NCBI RefSeq assembly: GCF_030264295.1 | Contig: NZ_CP127173.1 | Span: 3,355,501 to 3,419,500, forward strand | From: Amycolatopsis nalaikhensis | GTDB lineage: Bacteria; Actinomycetota; Actinomycetes; Mycobacteriales; Pseudonocardiaceae | Length of the DNA stretch: 64,000 nt | Direction of reading: 5' to 3' | Notes under the pieces: generated by a model | Databases searched by the model: none | What the model was told of the DNA's origin: nothing | The model's input: only the letters and a program-made list of their open reading frames with translations | Program-made: the position numbers and the translations under genes | In this document: positions 41,051 through 49,019 of the stretch, in pieces | Position numbering within the stretch: the first letter of the stretch is position 1 | Layout: each line of letters begins with the position of its first letter

Positions 41051-41581
41051 CTACTCGTCTGAGCTGAAGATGACGTCGTGGACGGCTGCTGTTGGCCTCA
41101 TACGCTTCCCGTCGACCGTGGTGTAGGTGTAATAGCTCGGCGGGATGTTGTCGGGGACTGGCCCGTAGCGCACTTCCAGAAGTTTGCCGTCGAACCGGTT
41201 GCCCGTGCCGGTCTTGGGTTGCCAGGTGGTCGTCTGGTACTCGGTGGGCGGAAGCGCGTCCGGCTGGCCATGCCAGGTGTCCTCCCCGATGATCTGGACA
41301 GCGAAGATCGTGCTGGGTGGTCGACGGTTGACCCCGTGCCGGCCGGTGGCCATCTGGCTGATCCGCTTGTTGCTGACGCCCAGCAGGTCGGCGACCTCAG
41401 CGAGCGGCTTAGTCTCTCGGAGCTTCGCGACGGCTGCGTCGGTAATGCGTCGAACCTGCATGGTTGCCCCTTTCATCGTTTCCTGGAGTTGGTGGCCGCG
41501 TAGGGCCTGCTCCTGGGGGTCGTCGATCGCCTCCAGGGCGGCGATAGCTTGGAGGAGCTGCTCGGCAGGCGTTCGCGTCAT
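41051..41581 (-). CDS. helix-turn-helix protein, unknown function
   Basis: 176-residue protein. Residues ~45-80 form a helix-turn-helix of sigma-region-4 or XRE kind: ITDAAVAKLRETKPLAEVAD then LLGVSNKRISQMATGRHG. The C-terminal half (TWHGQPDALPPTEYQTTTWQ, VRYGPVPDNIPPSYYTYTTV) is Tyr/Thr/Pro-rich and unrecognised. It is a cargo gene placed between the attL end and the integrase, flanked by a duplicated integrase 3' end, with an 18-bp perfect inverted repeat 9 bases before its start that is likely its own operator. Confidence 0.65.
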   Translation of the reverse strand: MTRTPAEQLLQAIAALEAIDDPQEQALRGHQLQETMKGATMQVRRITDAAVAKLRETKPLAEVADLLGVSNKRISQMATGRHGVNRRPPSTIFAVQIIGEDTWHGQPDALPPTEYQTTTWQPKTGTGNRFDGKLLEVRYGPVPDNIPPSYYTYTTVDGKRMRPTAAVHDVIFSSDE

Positions 41582-41589
41582 GACTAGAT

Positions 41590-41627
41590 TCTAGCAGTGC
41601 TGGAATCTGGATTCCAGCACTGCTAGA
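41590..41627. promoter_or_regulatory. perfect 18-bp inverted repeat upstream of HTH gene
   Basis: TCTAGCAGTGCTGGAATC (41590-41607), two bases, and its exact complement (41610-41627). It lies 9 bases from the ATG of the HTH gene. Either an operator for a dimeric regulator or a hairpin in the mRNA leader; the low G+C compared with neighbours suggests an operator. Confidence 0.65.
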
Positions 41628-41646
41628 GCGCAAGGCGAGAGACTAG

Positions 41647-41682
41647 GCCAGGCCGCCCCCGACAGTCCGGGCGCGGCCTGGC
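41647..41682 (-). terminator. hairpin after the integrase gene
   Basis: GCCAGGCCGC (41647-41656) pairs with GCGGCCTGGC (41673-41682); further pairs CCCGAC.../CCGGG lie inside. It is 18 bases beyond the integrase stop and resembles in position the hairpin after the tRNA, which precedes the integrase remnant. Confidence 0.6.
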
Positions 41683-41699
41683 AATCGTCTGGTGAGTGG

Positions 41700-42905
41700 T
41701 CACGATGCCTGATTGGTGGGGGAAGAAACTTCCGCGGCTGCACCCGTCGCGGGGAAAAGTCGGTCCATCGCCCTTGCCCCCGACTCGACCACCGGCCTGA
41801 TCTGCTTCCGGTAGACCAGCTCCGTCACGGCTGTGCTGCTGTGCCCGACCAACCGCGAGATCTCCTCGATCGGCATCCCACCGTCCGAAAGGATCGACAC
41901 AAAGCTGTGCCGCAGCTCCCGGGGCGTCCACTGCGTCGGCTTGAGCCCAGCCGCCTTGATCACCCGGCGGAAGTCCCGTCGGACGTTGTTGACGTCTCGC
42001 TCGGTGCCGACGTTGGTCGCGAAGACCAGGCCCTGTTCGCGCCAGTCGTCGCCCGCGACGGCCTTCACCGCCTGCTGGGCCACCCGGTGGTCCTCCAGAG
42101 CCCTCACAGCCCGCTCAGGCAGCGCCAGCGTGCGCCGGGACTTCCGCGTCTTCGTCTCGCCCTTAGCGCGGACCGAACGCCACACCTTGACGTTCGGCGG
42201 GATCGCCGGCGATACGTCCGGCTTACCGACCAGGTCCACGTGATCCCACGTCAGCGGCCGCATCTCCTCGGTTCGTGCGCCGGTCAGCAGCGACACCACG
42301 ATGTAGGCGCGCATCGGCGACGACTCCGCCGCGGTGAGTACGGCTTCGGCCTGCGCGAGCGTGAGCGCCTTCGACGGCCGGCCAGCCCCCTTGCCGGCGG
42401 GCAGCTCCTCGCACAACAGCACCACGTTGTGCCGAACCCGCTTGCGCACCTGGGCGCGGTTGATCGCCCTCCGGAGGATGGAGCGCAGATTGCGCAGGGT
42501 CGAGGTGACCAGCACTTCCGCCTTCTCCGCTAGCCACTCCTCTACGTCGTCCACGTCGAGCTTCACCAGCGGTCGAGCGCCGATAGCCGGGATGATGTGG
42601 TTGTTCGCCAGCGACCGGACAGCCTTGACCGTGTTCGGGTCCCGCTCGCCCCGCCCGTAGCTGTCCAGCCAGTCGTTCACCGCCTGCGCGACCGTGTAGC
42701 CAGCCGACGCGTTGACCGCGCCCTCTTCGACGTCGCTGAGCAGTTCCTTGAGCTTGGTCTTGGCTTCCGTCTTCGTCTTGCCGCGTGCCTTCCGTACGAT
42801 GCGCTTACCGTTCGGCCGGAAACCAACGGTGACCTCCGCGGTCCAGCGCTGGCGCGACTCATCCCAGTAGAGCCCGCCGTCCCCACGACTACGCCGCGTT
42901 GCCAT
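41700..42905 (-). CDS. int: tyrosine site-specific integrase
   Basis: 401-residue phage-type integrase catalysing integration and excision at the tRNA-Thr site. N-terminal arm-binding region (WTAEVTVGFRPNGKRIVRKA), core-binding SAM-like domain (about 65-165) and catalytic domain with Arg in TGARTEEMRPLTWDHV, HxxR as RELRHSFVSILSD, H in LVGHSSTAV and nucleophile Tyr in TELVYRKQI. Stop lies about 0.8 kb from attL because of the inserted HTH segment. The start overlaps the excisionase gene by 17 bases, as in other actinomycete elements. Confidence 0.95.
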   Translation of the reverse strand: MATRRSRGDGGLYWDESRQRWTAEVTVGFRPNGKRIVRKARGKTKTEAKTKLKELLSDVEEGAVNASAGYTVAQAVNDWLDSYGRGERDPNTVKAVRSLANNHIIPAIGARPLVKLDVDDVEEWLAEKAEVLVTSTLRNLRSILRRAINRAQVRKRVRHNVVLLCEELPAGKGAGRPSKALTLAQAEAVLTAAESSPMRAYIVVSLLTGARTEEMRPLTWDHVDLVGKPDVSPAIPPNVKVWRSVRAKGETKTRKSRRTLALPERAVRALEDHRVAQQAVKAVAGDDWREQGLVFATNVGTERDVNNVRRDFRRVIKAAGLKPTQWTPRELRHSFVSILSDGGMPIEEISRLVGHSSTAVTELVYRKQIRPVVESGARAMDRLFPATGAAAEVSSPTNQAS

Positions 42906-43122
42906 AGCCGGTCACCTCCGCTTCGCTGATGAGAAGATCCACGTACTGCTGAATGGCTTTCGCCGGAATGAGCCGTGCCCGGCCCTGCTTCACGGACCCG
43001 AGGCGTCCGGCGCGCAACTGCTCGTAGATCACCGAGCGGCTCATGGAAAGCAGGCGCTTGGCTTCGTCGACCGTGTACAGGTGCCGCGCGGGTACCGCGG
43101 CCGGCGTGATGGTGGCGTCCAT
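42889..43122 (-). CDS. xis: excisionase (MerR-like HTH)
   Basis: 77-residue winged-helix protein with LYTVDEAKRLLSMSRSVIYE, RAGRLGSVKQGRARLIPAKA: the helix-turn-helix_17 excisionase pattern. It bends DNA at the att sites and directs the integrase to excision. Overlaps int by 17 bases in another frame. Confidence 0.9.
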   Translation of the reverse strand: MDATITPAAVPARHLYTVDEAKRLLSMSRSVIYEQLRAGRLGSVKQGRARLIPAKAIQQYVDLLISEAEVTGYGNAA

Positions 43123-43189
43123 CGGGTGTGTCCCCTCGGGTCGTGCTGCAGGTCGGTCGAGGCGATGAACACATGTGCTCCTTTCGGCT

Positions 43190-43415
43190 GGTGTCGCTCA
43201 GGTGTCACTCCGGTTTGGCGTGGTCAGGCGACGTGGGGTGACGGAGTGACAGGTGTGACAGGGGCGGAGTGGTCGCGGGTGTCACCCCGCGCCGGCGCTG
43301 TGACAGCTGGCGAAGCTGTCACTCGGGGTGTCACTCGGAATCGGGCTGGTCAGCGGCCTGGGGTGACACCGGTGACAGGTGTGACAGGGGCGGTGTGGTG
43401 CCGGTGTCACTCGCA
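43190..43415. repeat. iteron-like TGACA/TGTCA repeat cluster
   Basis: Many copies of GTGTCAC/GTGACA, with the 13-mer GACAGGTGTGACA at 43248-43260 and again at 43374-43386, each followed by GGGGCGG and GTGG. The right copies lie inside the 3' end of the repA-like gene; the left ones are in the 208-base gap before xis. The same 13-mer occurs inverted at 58420-58432 near attR. Iterated sites beside a replication initiator suggest an origin or a regulator array. Confidence 0.6.
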
Positions 43416-44380
43416 CCCGGCGCGCTGTAGATGCCGTCCACGGTGCGGGCGAGCTGGCCGGCGTCGCCCATGCGCTTGCAGGTCTGGCGGATGGTGCCCG
43501 GGTTGGCGTCGAGTGCTTCGGCGATCGCCTTCGGGGTGAGCGGTCCGTGGTCGCGCAGTAGGCGCAGGATCTGCGCGCGGGTGTCGCCGACCAGGTGGTC
43601 GGCGGCCGGGCCGTCGAGCTTGGTCCACGCGCCGGCGGTGGCGTCGAAGGACATGGCGTAGTCGGCTTCTTCGACGTCGCGGCCGGTCACGTGCAGCACG
43701 CCGTCCGCCTGCCCGCGGCCGCGCTCGAGTACGAGCGTCGCGTCCACCGCGCCGGTCAGGCCGTTGGTGCCGGAGACGAGGTTCTGCCAGTCCTCCGCGC
43801 CCTGCTTGCGGACGTGGTGGATGAGCAGGAACGGGACGCTGTAGTGGTCGGCCAGCTGCTTGAATCGGCTGGCCGCGGCGTAGTCGCCGGCGTAGGCGGA
43901 CATGCCCGAGGCGTCGGAGCCGCGCATCTTCTCGTAGGTGTCGATGATGACCAGTCGTGCGTGCGGGTTCTCCTCCAGCCACTCGACCAGCACGGCGTCT
44001 CCGCCGTTGGTCATGGTGGGGCAGGCGGTTTCGAGGGTGAGCAGCGGCGCGGCCCGGCCGCCGGCGGCGAGCATCTGCCGCCGCCGGCGCTGCAACCGCC
44101 GGCCGGTGTCCTCCAGCGCGCAGTACAGGACTGGCCCGCGCTCCACCTCGATCGAGCCCAGCACCTGGTCGCCGTTGGCGATGTCGGCCCCGAGTCCGAG
44201 CGACAGCCACGACTTGCCCAGCTTCGGCGCACCGGCCAGCAGATTCAGCCCTTCCGCGAGCAGGCCGGGCACGGCCCACTTCGGCGGTGGGAACTCCTCT
44301 CGGATCAGCTCCGCATCGGTCCAGCGGGTGCGGCGGGAGGGCGGTGCCGGCACGGCGGCCAGCGGCCGGGACGTGGTCAT
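43331..44380 (-). CDS. RepA-like RecA-fold ATPase/helicase
   Basis: 349-residue P-loop ATPase of the AAA_25/RepA helicase group. Walker A GAPKLGKSWLSLGLG (about 51-65), Walker B RLVIIDTYEKMRG (about 138-150), LLIHHVRKQG with the family's HHxxK/R, and a C-terminal winged helix (ILRLLRDHGPLTPKAIAEAL) for DNA binding. Together with prim-pol it probably makes up the element's replication machinery. The C-terminal tail (PLSHLSPVSP) is encoded by the iteron-like repeats, so the repeat structure dictates its sequence. ATG start with GGGAGAC ahead. Confidence 0.82.
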   Translation of the reverse strand: MTTSRPLAAVPAPPSRRTRWTDAELIREEFPPPKWAVPGLLAEGLNLLAGAPKLGKSWLSLGLGADIANGDQVLGSIEVERGPVLYCALEDTGRRLQRRRRQMLAAGGRAAPLLTLETACPTMTNGGDAVLVEWLEENPHARLVIIDTYEKMRGSDASGMSAYAGDYAAASRFKQLADHYSVPFLLIHHVRKQGAEDWQNLVSGTNGLTGAVDATLVLERGRGQADGVLHVTGRDVEEADYAMSFDATAGAWTKLDGPAADHLVGDTRAQILRLLRDHGPLTPKAIAEALDANPGTIRQTCKRMGDAGQLARTVDGIYSAPGASDTGTTPPLSHLSPVSPQAADQPDSE

Positions 44381-44397
44381 GATGTCTCCCTGGTGGT

Positions 44398-45177
44398 TCA
44401 GGCCGCGGTCTGCAGAGCCGGCGTGTGTCCGGCGTACGAGGCGTGGTGGGCGAGGATCAGGCGTCCGAGGCGTTCGGTGACCCTGGGGACGACGGCGTTA
44501 CCGAGAGCGGTGATACGGGGGCCGTCCAGTTCGGCGGGAACCCCATCAGCCACTCCACCTGGGCGGGTTCGGGCCGCCATGAACCCATCGACTGGATCAC
44601 GCCACGGACCCTGGCTTCGGTGTCGGGCGAGTAGCGCCCGCCCGTCCCCAACCCCCAACCCCGCCGGCCCATCGACGCCGTCGGGGTAGGCCAGTACGAA
44701 CAGGCGTCGTCGTGAGTGTGGGGCACCCAAGGCGCACGCTGATACAACCGACCACTCGACAGCGAACCCGCGTTCGGAAAGGTCGTCGAGGACGATCGCA
44801 AACGCTTCCACGTACCCCAGCAGCGCGGCGACGTTCTCGATGAGGATGTATCGAGGTCGAACAGCGTCCAGGGCGTCTCGCATCCAGGGCCATCCCCAGC
44901 GGGGATCGCCGATGCCGCGACGGAGTCCGGCTGAGCTGAAGGGCTGGCAGGGGAAGCCGCCGACGAGCACGTCGACGCGAGGCCGGGCTTGGGAACGCCA
45001 CCAGGCGGGTGCAGTGCGAACGTCGTCATGGCGCGGTACCTCCGGGAAGTGGCGTGCGAGGACAGTGCGGCAGAACGGGTTGAGTTCGACTTGGCCCACG
45101 GTGGTCATCCCGGCCCGTTCCAGCCCGAGTTCCAGGCCGCCGATGCCGGAGAAGAGCGAGAGGACGTTGAGGGTCAT
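44398..45177 (-). CDS. DNA (cytosine-5-) methyltransferase within the replication module
   Basis: 259-residue C5-methyltransferase, near the minimal size for the fold. Motif I LSLFSGIGGLELGLERAG, motif IV GGFPCQPFS with catalytic Cys, motif VI ENV (ILIENVAAL), motif VIII region APHSRRRLFVLAY and motif X ALGNAVVP are all present, but the target-recognition domain is very short. It begins in a TGATG overlap with prim-pol, so it is transcribed with replication genes. No endonuclease is next to it; a protective or regulatory role for the element is likely. Confidence 0.9.
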   Translation of the reverse strand: MTLNVLSLFSGIGGLELGLERAGMTTVGQVELNPFCRTVLARHFPEVPRHDDVRTAPAWWRSQARPRVDVLVGGFPCQPFSSAGLRRGIGDPRWGWPWMRDALDAVRPRYILIENVAALLGYVEAFAIVLDDLSERGFAVEWSVVSACALGAPHSRRRLFVLAYPDGVDGPAGLGVGDGRALLARHRSQGPWRDPVDGFMAARTRPGGVADGVPAELDGPRITALGNAVVPRVTERLGRLILAHHASYAGHTPALQTAA

Positions 45178-46115
45178 CAGGCGACCTTCCGCGGGCGGTT
45201 GGCGCCGGCGCGTAGACCGGACTTGATCGCGTTGTGGGCCTCGCGGGCGGTGAAGTGCCGTGTGCCGATGTGCCGTCCGGCCGCGGTCATCAGTGCCGCG
45301 CGCACCTCGTCTTCGGTGAGCGCTCCGCCAGCTACCAGCTGCCCGAGCGCCACGGCCGCGGCGTAGAGCGTGGCGTTGCGGTTGTCCTTGGCGTTGGCGA
45401 CTTTCCCGGCTTCCGCCCGGATCGCGACGTCGAGGTAGCGGGAGCGCCGACTACCGGCGGGGCGGATGGGCACCACCGGCGCGGCCGGCAGTGGTGCCGG
45501 AGTGAGCCGGTCGACCAGCCACGCCGGCAGCTCCGCCACTGGCCCGTCCCAGACGAACTCGTAGCGGCCGGCGTCGGTGACCGTGCCGGGGCCGACGACG
45601 TAGCCGCCCCACGCGCGGGTGTCGACCTTCCAGCCGAGCCCCTGCCCCCGCTCCCCGCTGGTGTTGCGCAGCACCACGCCAGCCGGCACCCGGTAGTACA
45701 GGTGCAGTCCGCCGGACGGCGTCCGGACGGTGAGCGTGTCGCCGGGCAGCTCGCGGCCGGCCTCGTCGGCGACGACGGCGAGCACGTCTTCCCCGCACCT
45801 CGCGCCGGCCGCGGCCCACCGCTGCGGGATGTCCTCGCCGGGCTTGGCGGTGTCGAGGTCCAGCACGCACAGCCCGGACGGGCCGGTCGCCACGCCGATG
45901 CTGTACGGGGCGTGCGTCCACGCGGCGCGGATCTTGTCCGGGTCGGTGGTGGCGCGCTGCTCCGGAGTGCGGTGCCCACCGGCACACCGGCCCGTGCCGG
46001 GACACCGGTCCTCCGGGTGCCCGGCGGGGCGCTTGGTGCCGGGTCGCAGCGGGAAGACGTGCCAGCCGCGGGCAGCGGCGTCGAGCGCGGCGTCCACTGT
46101 GGTCGTCTGGTTCAT
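45177..46115 (-). CDS. bifunctional DNA primase/polymerase (prim-pol)
   Basis: 312-residue prim-pol protein of integrative elements. AARGWHVFPLRPGTKRPAG (about 14-32) starts the AEP fold, VLDLDTAKPG supplies the catalytic Asp pair and HLYYRVP the conserved His; GGYVVGPGT closes the core. A helical C-terminal extension (about 230-312) may contact the helicase. Prim-pol plus NUDIX adjacent to an FtsK-like gene is the signature of one class of actinomycete ICEs. ATGA overlap with the NUDIX gene; TGATG overlap with the methyltransferase. Confidence 0.9.
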   Translation of the reverse strand: MNQTTTVDAALDAAARGWHVFPLRPGTKRPAGHPEDRCPGTGRCAGGHRTPEQRATTDPDKIRAAWTHAPYSIGVATGPSGLCVLDLDTAKPGEDIPQRWAAAGARCGEDVLAVVADEAGRELPGDTLTVRTPSGGLHLYYRVPAGVVLRNTSGERGQGLGWKVDTRAWGGYVVGPGTVTDAGRYEFVWDGPVAELPAWLVDRLTPAPLPAAPVVPIRPAGSRRSRYLDVAIRAEAGKVANAKDNRNATLYAAAVALGQLVAGGALTEDEVRAALMTAAGRHIGTRHFTAREAHNAIKSGLRAGANRPRKVA

Positions 46116-46579
46116 CGGGGCACCTCCGGGGTGAAGCGGGCCAAGACGGCGGTGGCGTCGGCGAGGATGTCGGCGTGGTCGAACGCGATGGCGTCGCGGT
46201 TGCGGGCCAGCCACGACAGCGGCATCCACACGGCGACGGCGGCGTCGTCGCCGGCGGTGGGCTTGACCGGTCGGCGGACGACGGTGAAGAACGCGACGGT
46301 GATGTAGCGGCCGCGGGGGTCGCGGTCGGGCCGGTCGTAGATGCCGAGCTGTCGCAGGTCGGTGGCGCGGAGCCCGGTATCTTCGGTCAGCTCGCGCGCA
46401 GCGGCGGCGCGGAAGGTCTCGCCGGGGTCGACGTGCCCGCCCGGGAAGGCCCATCGGCCGGCGAAGGGGTCCCAGCGGCGCTGGATCATGAGGATGTTCC
46501 AGACGTCGTTGCGGCGGGCGAACGCGAGCACGTCCGCGGTGAGCCGGGCCGTTTCGGGGGTGTCGTGGGTGTGTTCCAT
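46112..46579 (-). CDS. NUDIX hydrolase
   Basis: 155-residue NUDIX protein with box GGHVDPGETFRAAAARELTE followed by DTGL; the second Glu of the REUXEEXGU segment is Asp here. Hydrolyses a nucleoside diphosphate linked to another group; the substrate is unknown. NUDIX genes are a standing component of actinomycete ICEs next to prim-pol, where a regulatory role has been proposed. First gene of the replication operon (NUDIX, prim-pol, methyltransferase, repA-like). Confidence 0.9.
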   Translation of the reverse strand: MEHTHDTPETARLTADVLAFARRNDVWNILMIQRRWDPFAGRWAFPGGHVDPGETFRAAAARELTEDTGLRATDLRQLGIYDRPDRDPRGRYITVAFFTVVRRPVKPTAGDDAAVAVWMPLSWLARNRDAIAFDHADILADATAVLARFTPEVPR

Positions 46580-46816
46580 CGCGGGTGAACCTTTCGGTTG
46601 GTGACTTTGTGTGCCTGTTTTTGGGTAGGGTCGGCAGGCGCGGTATCCCGGGAGGGAGGCGCGTCACGGGGTGTTGAGGTAGGGGTTTCGGGCCGTGATC
46701 AGGGGGTTTGCGCGGGTGGCTCCCTTGCCTCCCTGGTCAGGGTCGTTGCTGGTCAGGTGAGGGAGGCGAGTCCGGGGAGGCGGTGAGGGAGAACTCCCCG
46801 GACTTCGCGGCCTCCC
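46580..46816. repeat. repeat-rich gap after traB, candidate transfer site (clt)
   Basis: 237 bases between the end of the translocase gene and the NUDIX start. GGGAGGC or its complement GCCTCCC occurs at 46654, 46727 (inverted), 46761, 46775 and 46810 (inverted), and CTGGTCAGG twice (46733, 46749). A 10-bp hairpin GTCCGGGGAG/CTCCCCGGAC (46770-46779 / 46794-46803) probably terminates traB. In Streptomyces plasmids the cis-acting transfer locus bound by TraB consists of repeated octamers near traB. Confidence 0.5.
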
Positions 46817-49006
46817 TCAGTCGGTCCCCTCGGTCTCGTCGCCGTCGAACTCGCCATCCTCGTCACGCTCCGCGATGGCATCGCGGACACGGGCGGCAGA
46901 GACCTGCATGTGCCCGCCGGTCTTGTACGGCTTTGCCGATTCCGGCAGCGCGCCGGCGAGGTCGGCGAAGCTCCACTCGCCGTAGGTGCCGCGGTCGCGT
47001 TCGGTCAGCCGCTGCAGCACTTCCTGCGTTCGCATCCGCGCTTCGGTGCCGAGCACGCCGGAGATGTTCGCGAGGTGATCGACCGGGCCGGCTGGGGCCG
47101 GCGCGTCCGGGCCGGCGGGCAGCGCCGTCTGCTCACGCAACACCATGGCGCGCTTGGTGACCGCGTGCGCGTCCTTCGGCGAGACATAGAATGACCGGAG
47201 CAGACCGGGCTTGGCGGTGAAGCCTCGCGCCATGCAGGTGCCGACGTCGCCGGGACCCTCGTCCGTCTTCGGCGTGAGCCCCACCGCGGAGATCCCGGCC
47301 TTGTAGGACCCGGTCCCGAGCACGGCGTCGTTGGCCATCTGGTCACCGATGGCGAAGCACGCCTTGTTGCTGGCCACAGAGGTGATCTTGCGCGGGAGAG
47401 CGTCCTTGGACGGCTCCGGCGTGAGGAAGATCAGCGTGATGGCGTACTTGCGCGCGGTGCTCATCAGCTTGGACGCGACCTCGATCGCTTTCTTGCCGTC
47501 CTTGCCCATGAACAGGTTCTGGCACTCGTCGATGACCACGACGCGCGGGCGGAGCCGTCCGTCCTTTTCGGCCAGCGCCCGGGTCACTGCGCGGTCGGTT
47601 GCGTGCTCCTTGAGTGCCTTGCCGCGCACGGACAGGTCGTCGTACAGCTCGTAGAGCAGGTTCAGGCACGCGTCTACGGTCTCGTCACCGGCGCCGGTGG
47701 TGAGCGTGCGAAGCCGCGGCTTCATCGGGTCGTAGTCGGTGTTCTCGGCCATGACCACGACGTCGATGTCCACCACCGGGTCCAGCATCGCGCCCAGCAC
47801 CAGGTTGATCGCCAGCGTGGACTTGCCCGAGCCCATCATGCCGCCCAGGGCGTAGTTCGCCTCGAACAGCCGGCCGCGCACCACGTCGCCCTTGAGCGTC
47901 ACGCCCACCGGGACGCCGGTGAAGTAGTCGGCGGTGGCGTTGTCCAGGTCCGCGAGCAGGGGCCACGGGTCGACCGGGCCGGAGAGGGCACCGGGCTTGG
48001 CGACCCACAGGTCCAACATGGACGGTTGCGGTTCGGTCGGCCAGACCTCGCGCGGGTAGCGGACCAGGTTGTGTGCCAACGTGGTCTTGCGCTTGACGAT
48101 CTCTTCGACCGGGCACGCCGGCGGCAGCGCCACCTGCGCGCGCCAGCCCTTGCCGTCCACGTGCGGCGGGGTGATGAACTTGACCCGCCACCCTTCCTTG
48201 ACCGCGCGGTTGAACCCCGGGATGTTCAGGTTCTTCAGCGCGTTCAGGATGGTGTTCTCGTCGGGCAGCTCGTCCATCGTGTCGCCGTCGACCGGCTTGG
48301 CCAGCCACTGCGGCATGTCGCCGTGGGTGCGGCCCTGCTGGTAGAGGTAGCCGACGCCCACGACGGTGCCGGCGACCAGCAGCAGCACGCCGTAGGTGGT
48401 CAGGAACCACACCACGAACGCGACCGCGTCGAACACGGCGGTGATGGGCGTCAGGATCTCGCTGATCTCGCCGTCGTTGATCGCCAGGATGATGCCCAGG
48501 ATCAGCAGAAACCCTGTCACGCCAACGGAACCGATGACGGCGGCCTTGATCCACTGCCCCGGGGCGCGGAGCCAGTCCATCGTGCGGTCGTGGCGGCGCT
48601 GCTTCTCCGACACGTCCGCTTCCTGCCAGTAGCGCAGCATCTCCTGGTCACCTGCGGCTTCCGCGGCGCGCATCTGGCGCTCGTAGCGGTTCGCGCCGTG
48701 GGTGTCGCGCCACCGGGTCACGACCACCTTGACCCCGGCGGTGGGGTAGGCGATGCCGTGGCGGAACGCGGTCTTGGTGCGCTCGTGCTTGACCACGTTG
48801 CGGGCGGTGCGGGCGGCGGTCACGACGTCGTGGCCGTAGCCGCGGTAGCGGGCGATCGCCCGCGCCTTCTGCGAGGTGAGCCGCTGGTATTCCTCGTCGG
48901 TGACGATCTCGCCTTCGATCACCTCGCCCTGCTCCTGCGTGACGGGCAGGCGGTGGACGGTGGCCAGCTCGCCGGCGGCCGGGGTCTGCTCGGTGTGCTC
49001 GTTCAT
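46817..49006 (-). CDS. traB: TraB-type FtsK/SpoIIIE DNA translocase
   Basis: 729-residue conjugation protein that moves double-stranded element DNA between mycelial cells. Two membrane regions (VIGSVGVTGFLLILGIILAI, about 157-176, and FDAVAFVVWFLTTYGVLLLV with the next segment, about 190-230) precede the motor domain: Walker A GGMMGSGKSTLAINLVL (about 391-407), Walker B region VVVIDECQNLF (about 493-503). The C-terminal ~100 residues form a winged-helix-like domain (EVLQRLTERDRGTYGEWSFA) expected to recognise the transfer site. ATG start with GGAGG ahead. Confidence 0.9.
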   Translation of the reverse strand: MNEHTEQTPAAGELATVHRLPVTQEQGEVIEGEIVTDEEYQRLTSQKARAIARYRGYGHDVVTAARTARNVVKHERTKTAFRHGIAYPTAGVKVVVTRWRDTHGANRYERQMRAAEAAGDQEMLRYWQEADVSEKQRRHDRTMDWLRAPGQWIKAAVIGSVGVTGFLLILGIILAINDGEISEILTPITAVFDAVAFVVWFLTTYGVLLLVAGTVVGVGYLYQQGRTHGDMPQWLAKPVDGDTMDELPDENTILNALKNLNIPGFNRAVKEGWRVKFITPPHVDGKGWRAQVALPPACPVEEIVKRKTTLAHNLVRYPREVWPTEPQPSMLDLWVAKPGALSGPVDPWPLLADLDNATADYFTGVPVGVTLKGDVVRGRLFEANYALGGMMGSGKSTLAINLVLGAMLDPVVDIDVVVMAENTDYDPMKPRLRTLTTGAGDETVDACLNLLYELYDDLSVRGKALKEHATDRAVTRALAEKDGRLRPRVVVIDECQNLFMGKDGKKAIEVASKLMSTARKYAITLIFLTPEPSKDALPRKITSVASNKACFAIGDQMANDAVLGTGSYKAGISAVGLTPKTDEGPGDVGTCMARGFTAKPGLLRSFYVSPKDAHAVTKRAMVLREQTALPAGPDAPAPAGPVDHLANISGVLGTEARMRTQEVLQRLTERDRGTYGEWSFADLAGALPESAKPYKTGGHMQVSAARVRDAIAERDEDGEFDGDETEGTD

Positions 49007-49019
49007 CGGGTCCTCCGGC

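Noticed and set aside
42700..43122. Xis and int as a single frameshifted gene
   Set aside because: Both have complete domains and normal sizes; the 17-base overlap in different frames is the ordinary xis-int arrangement.
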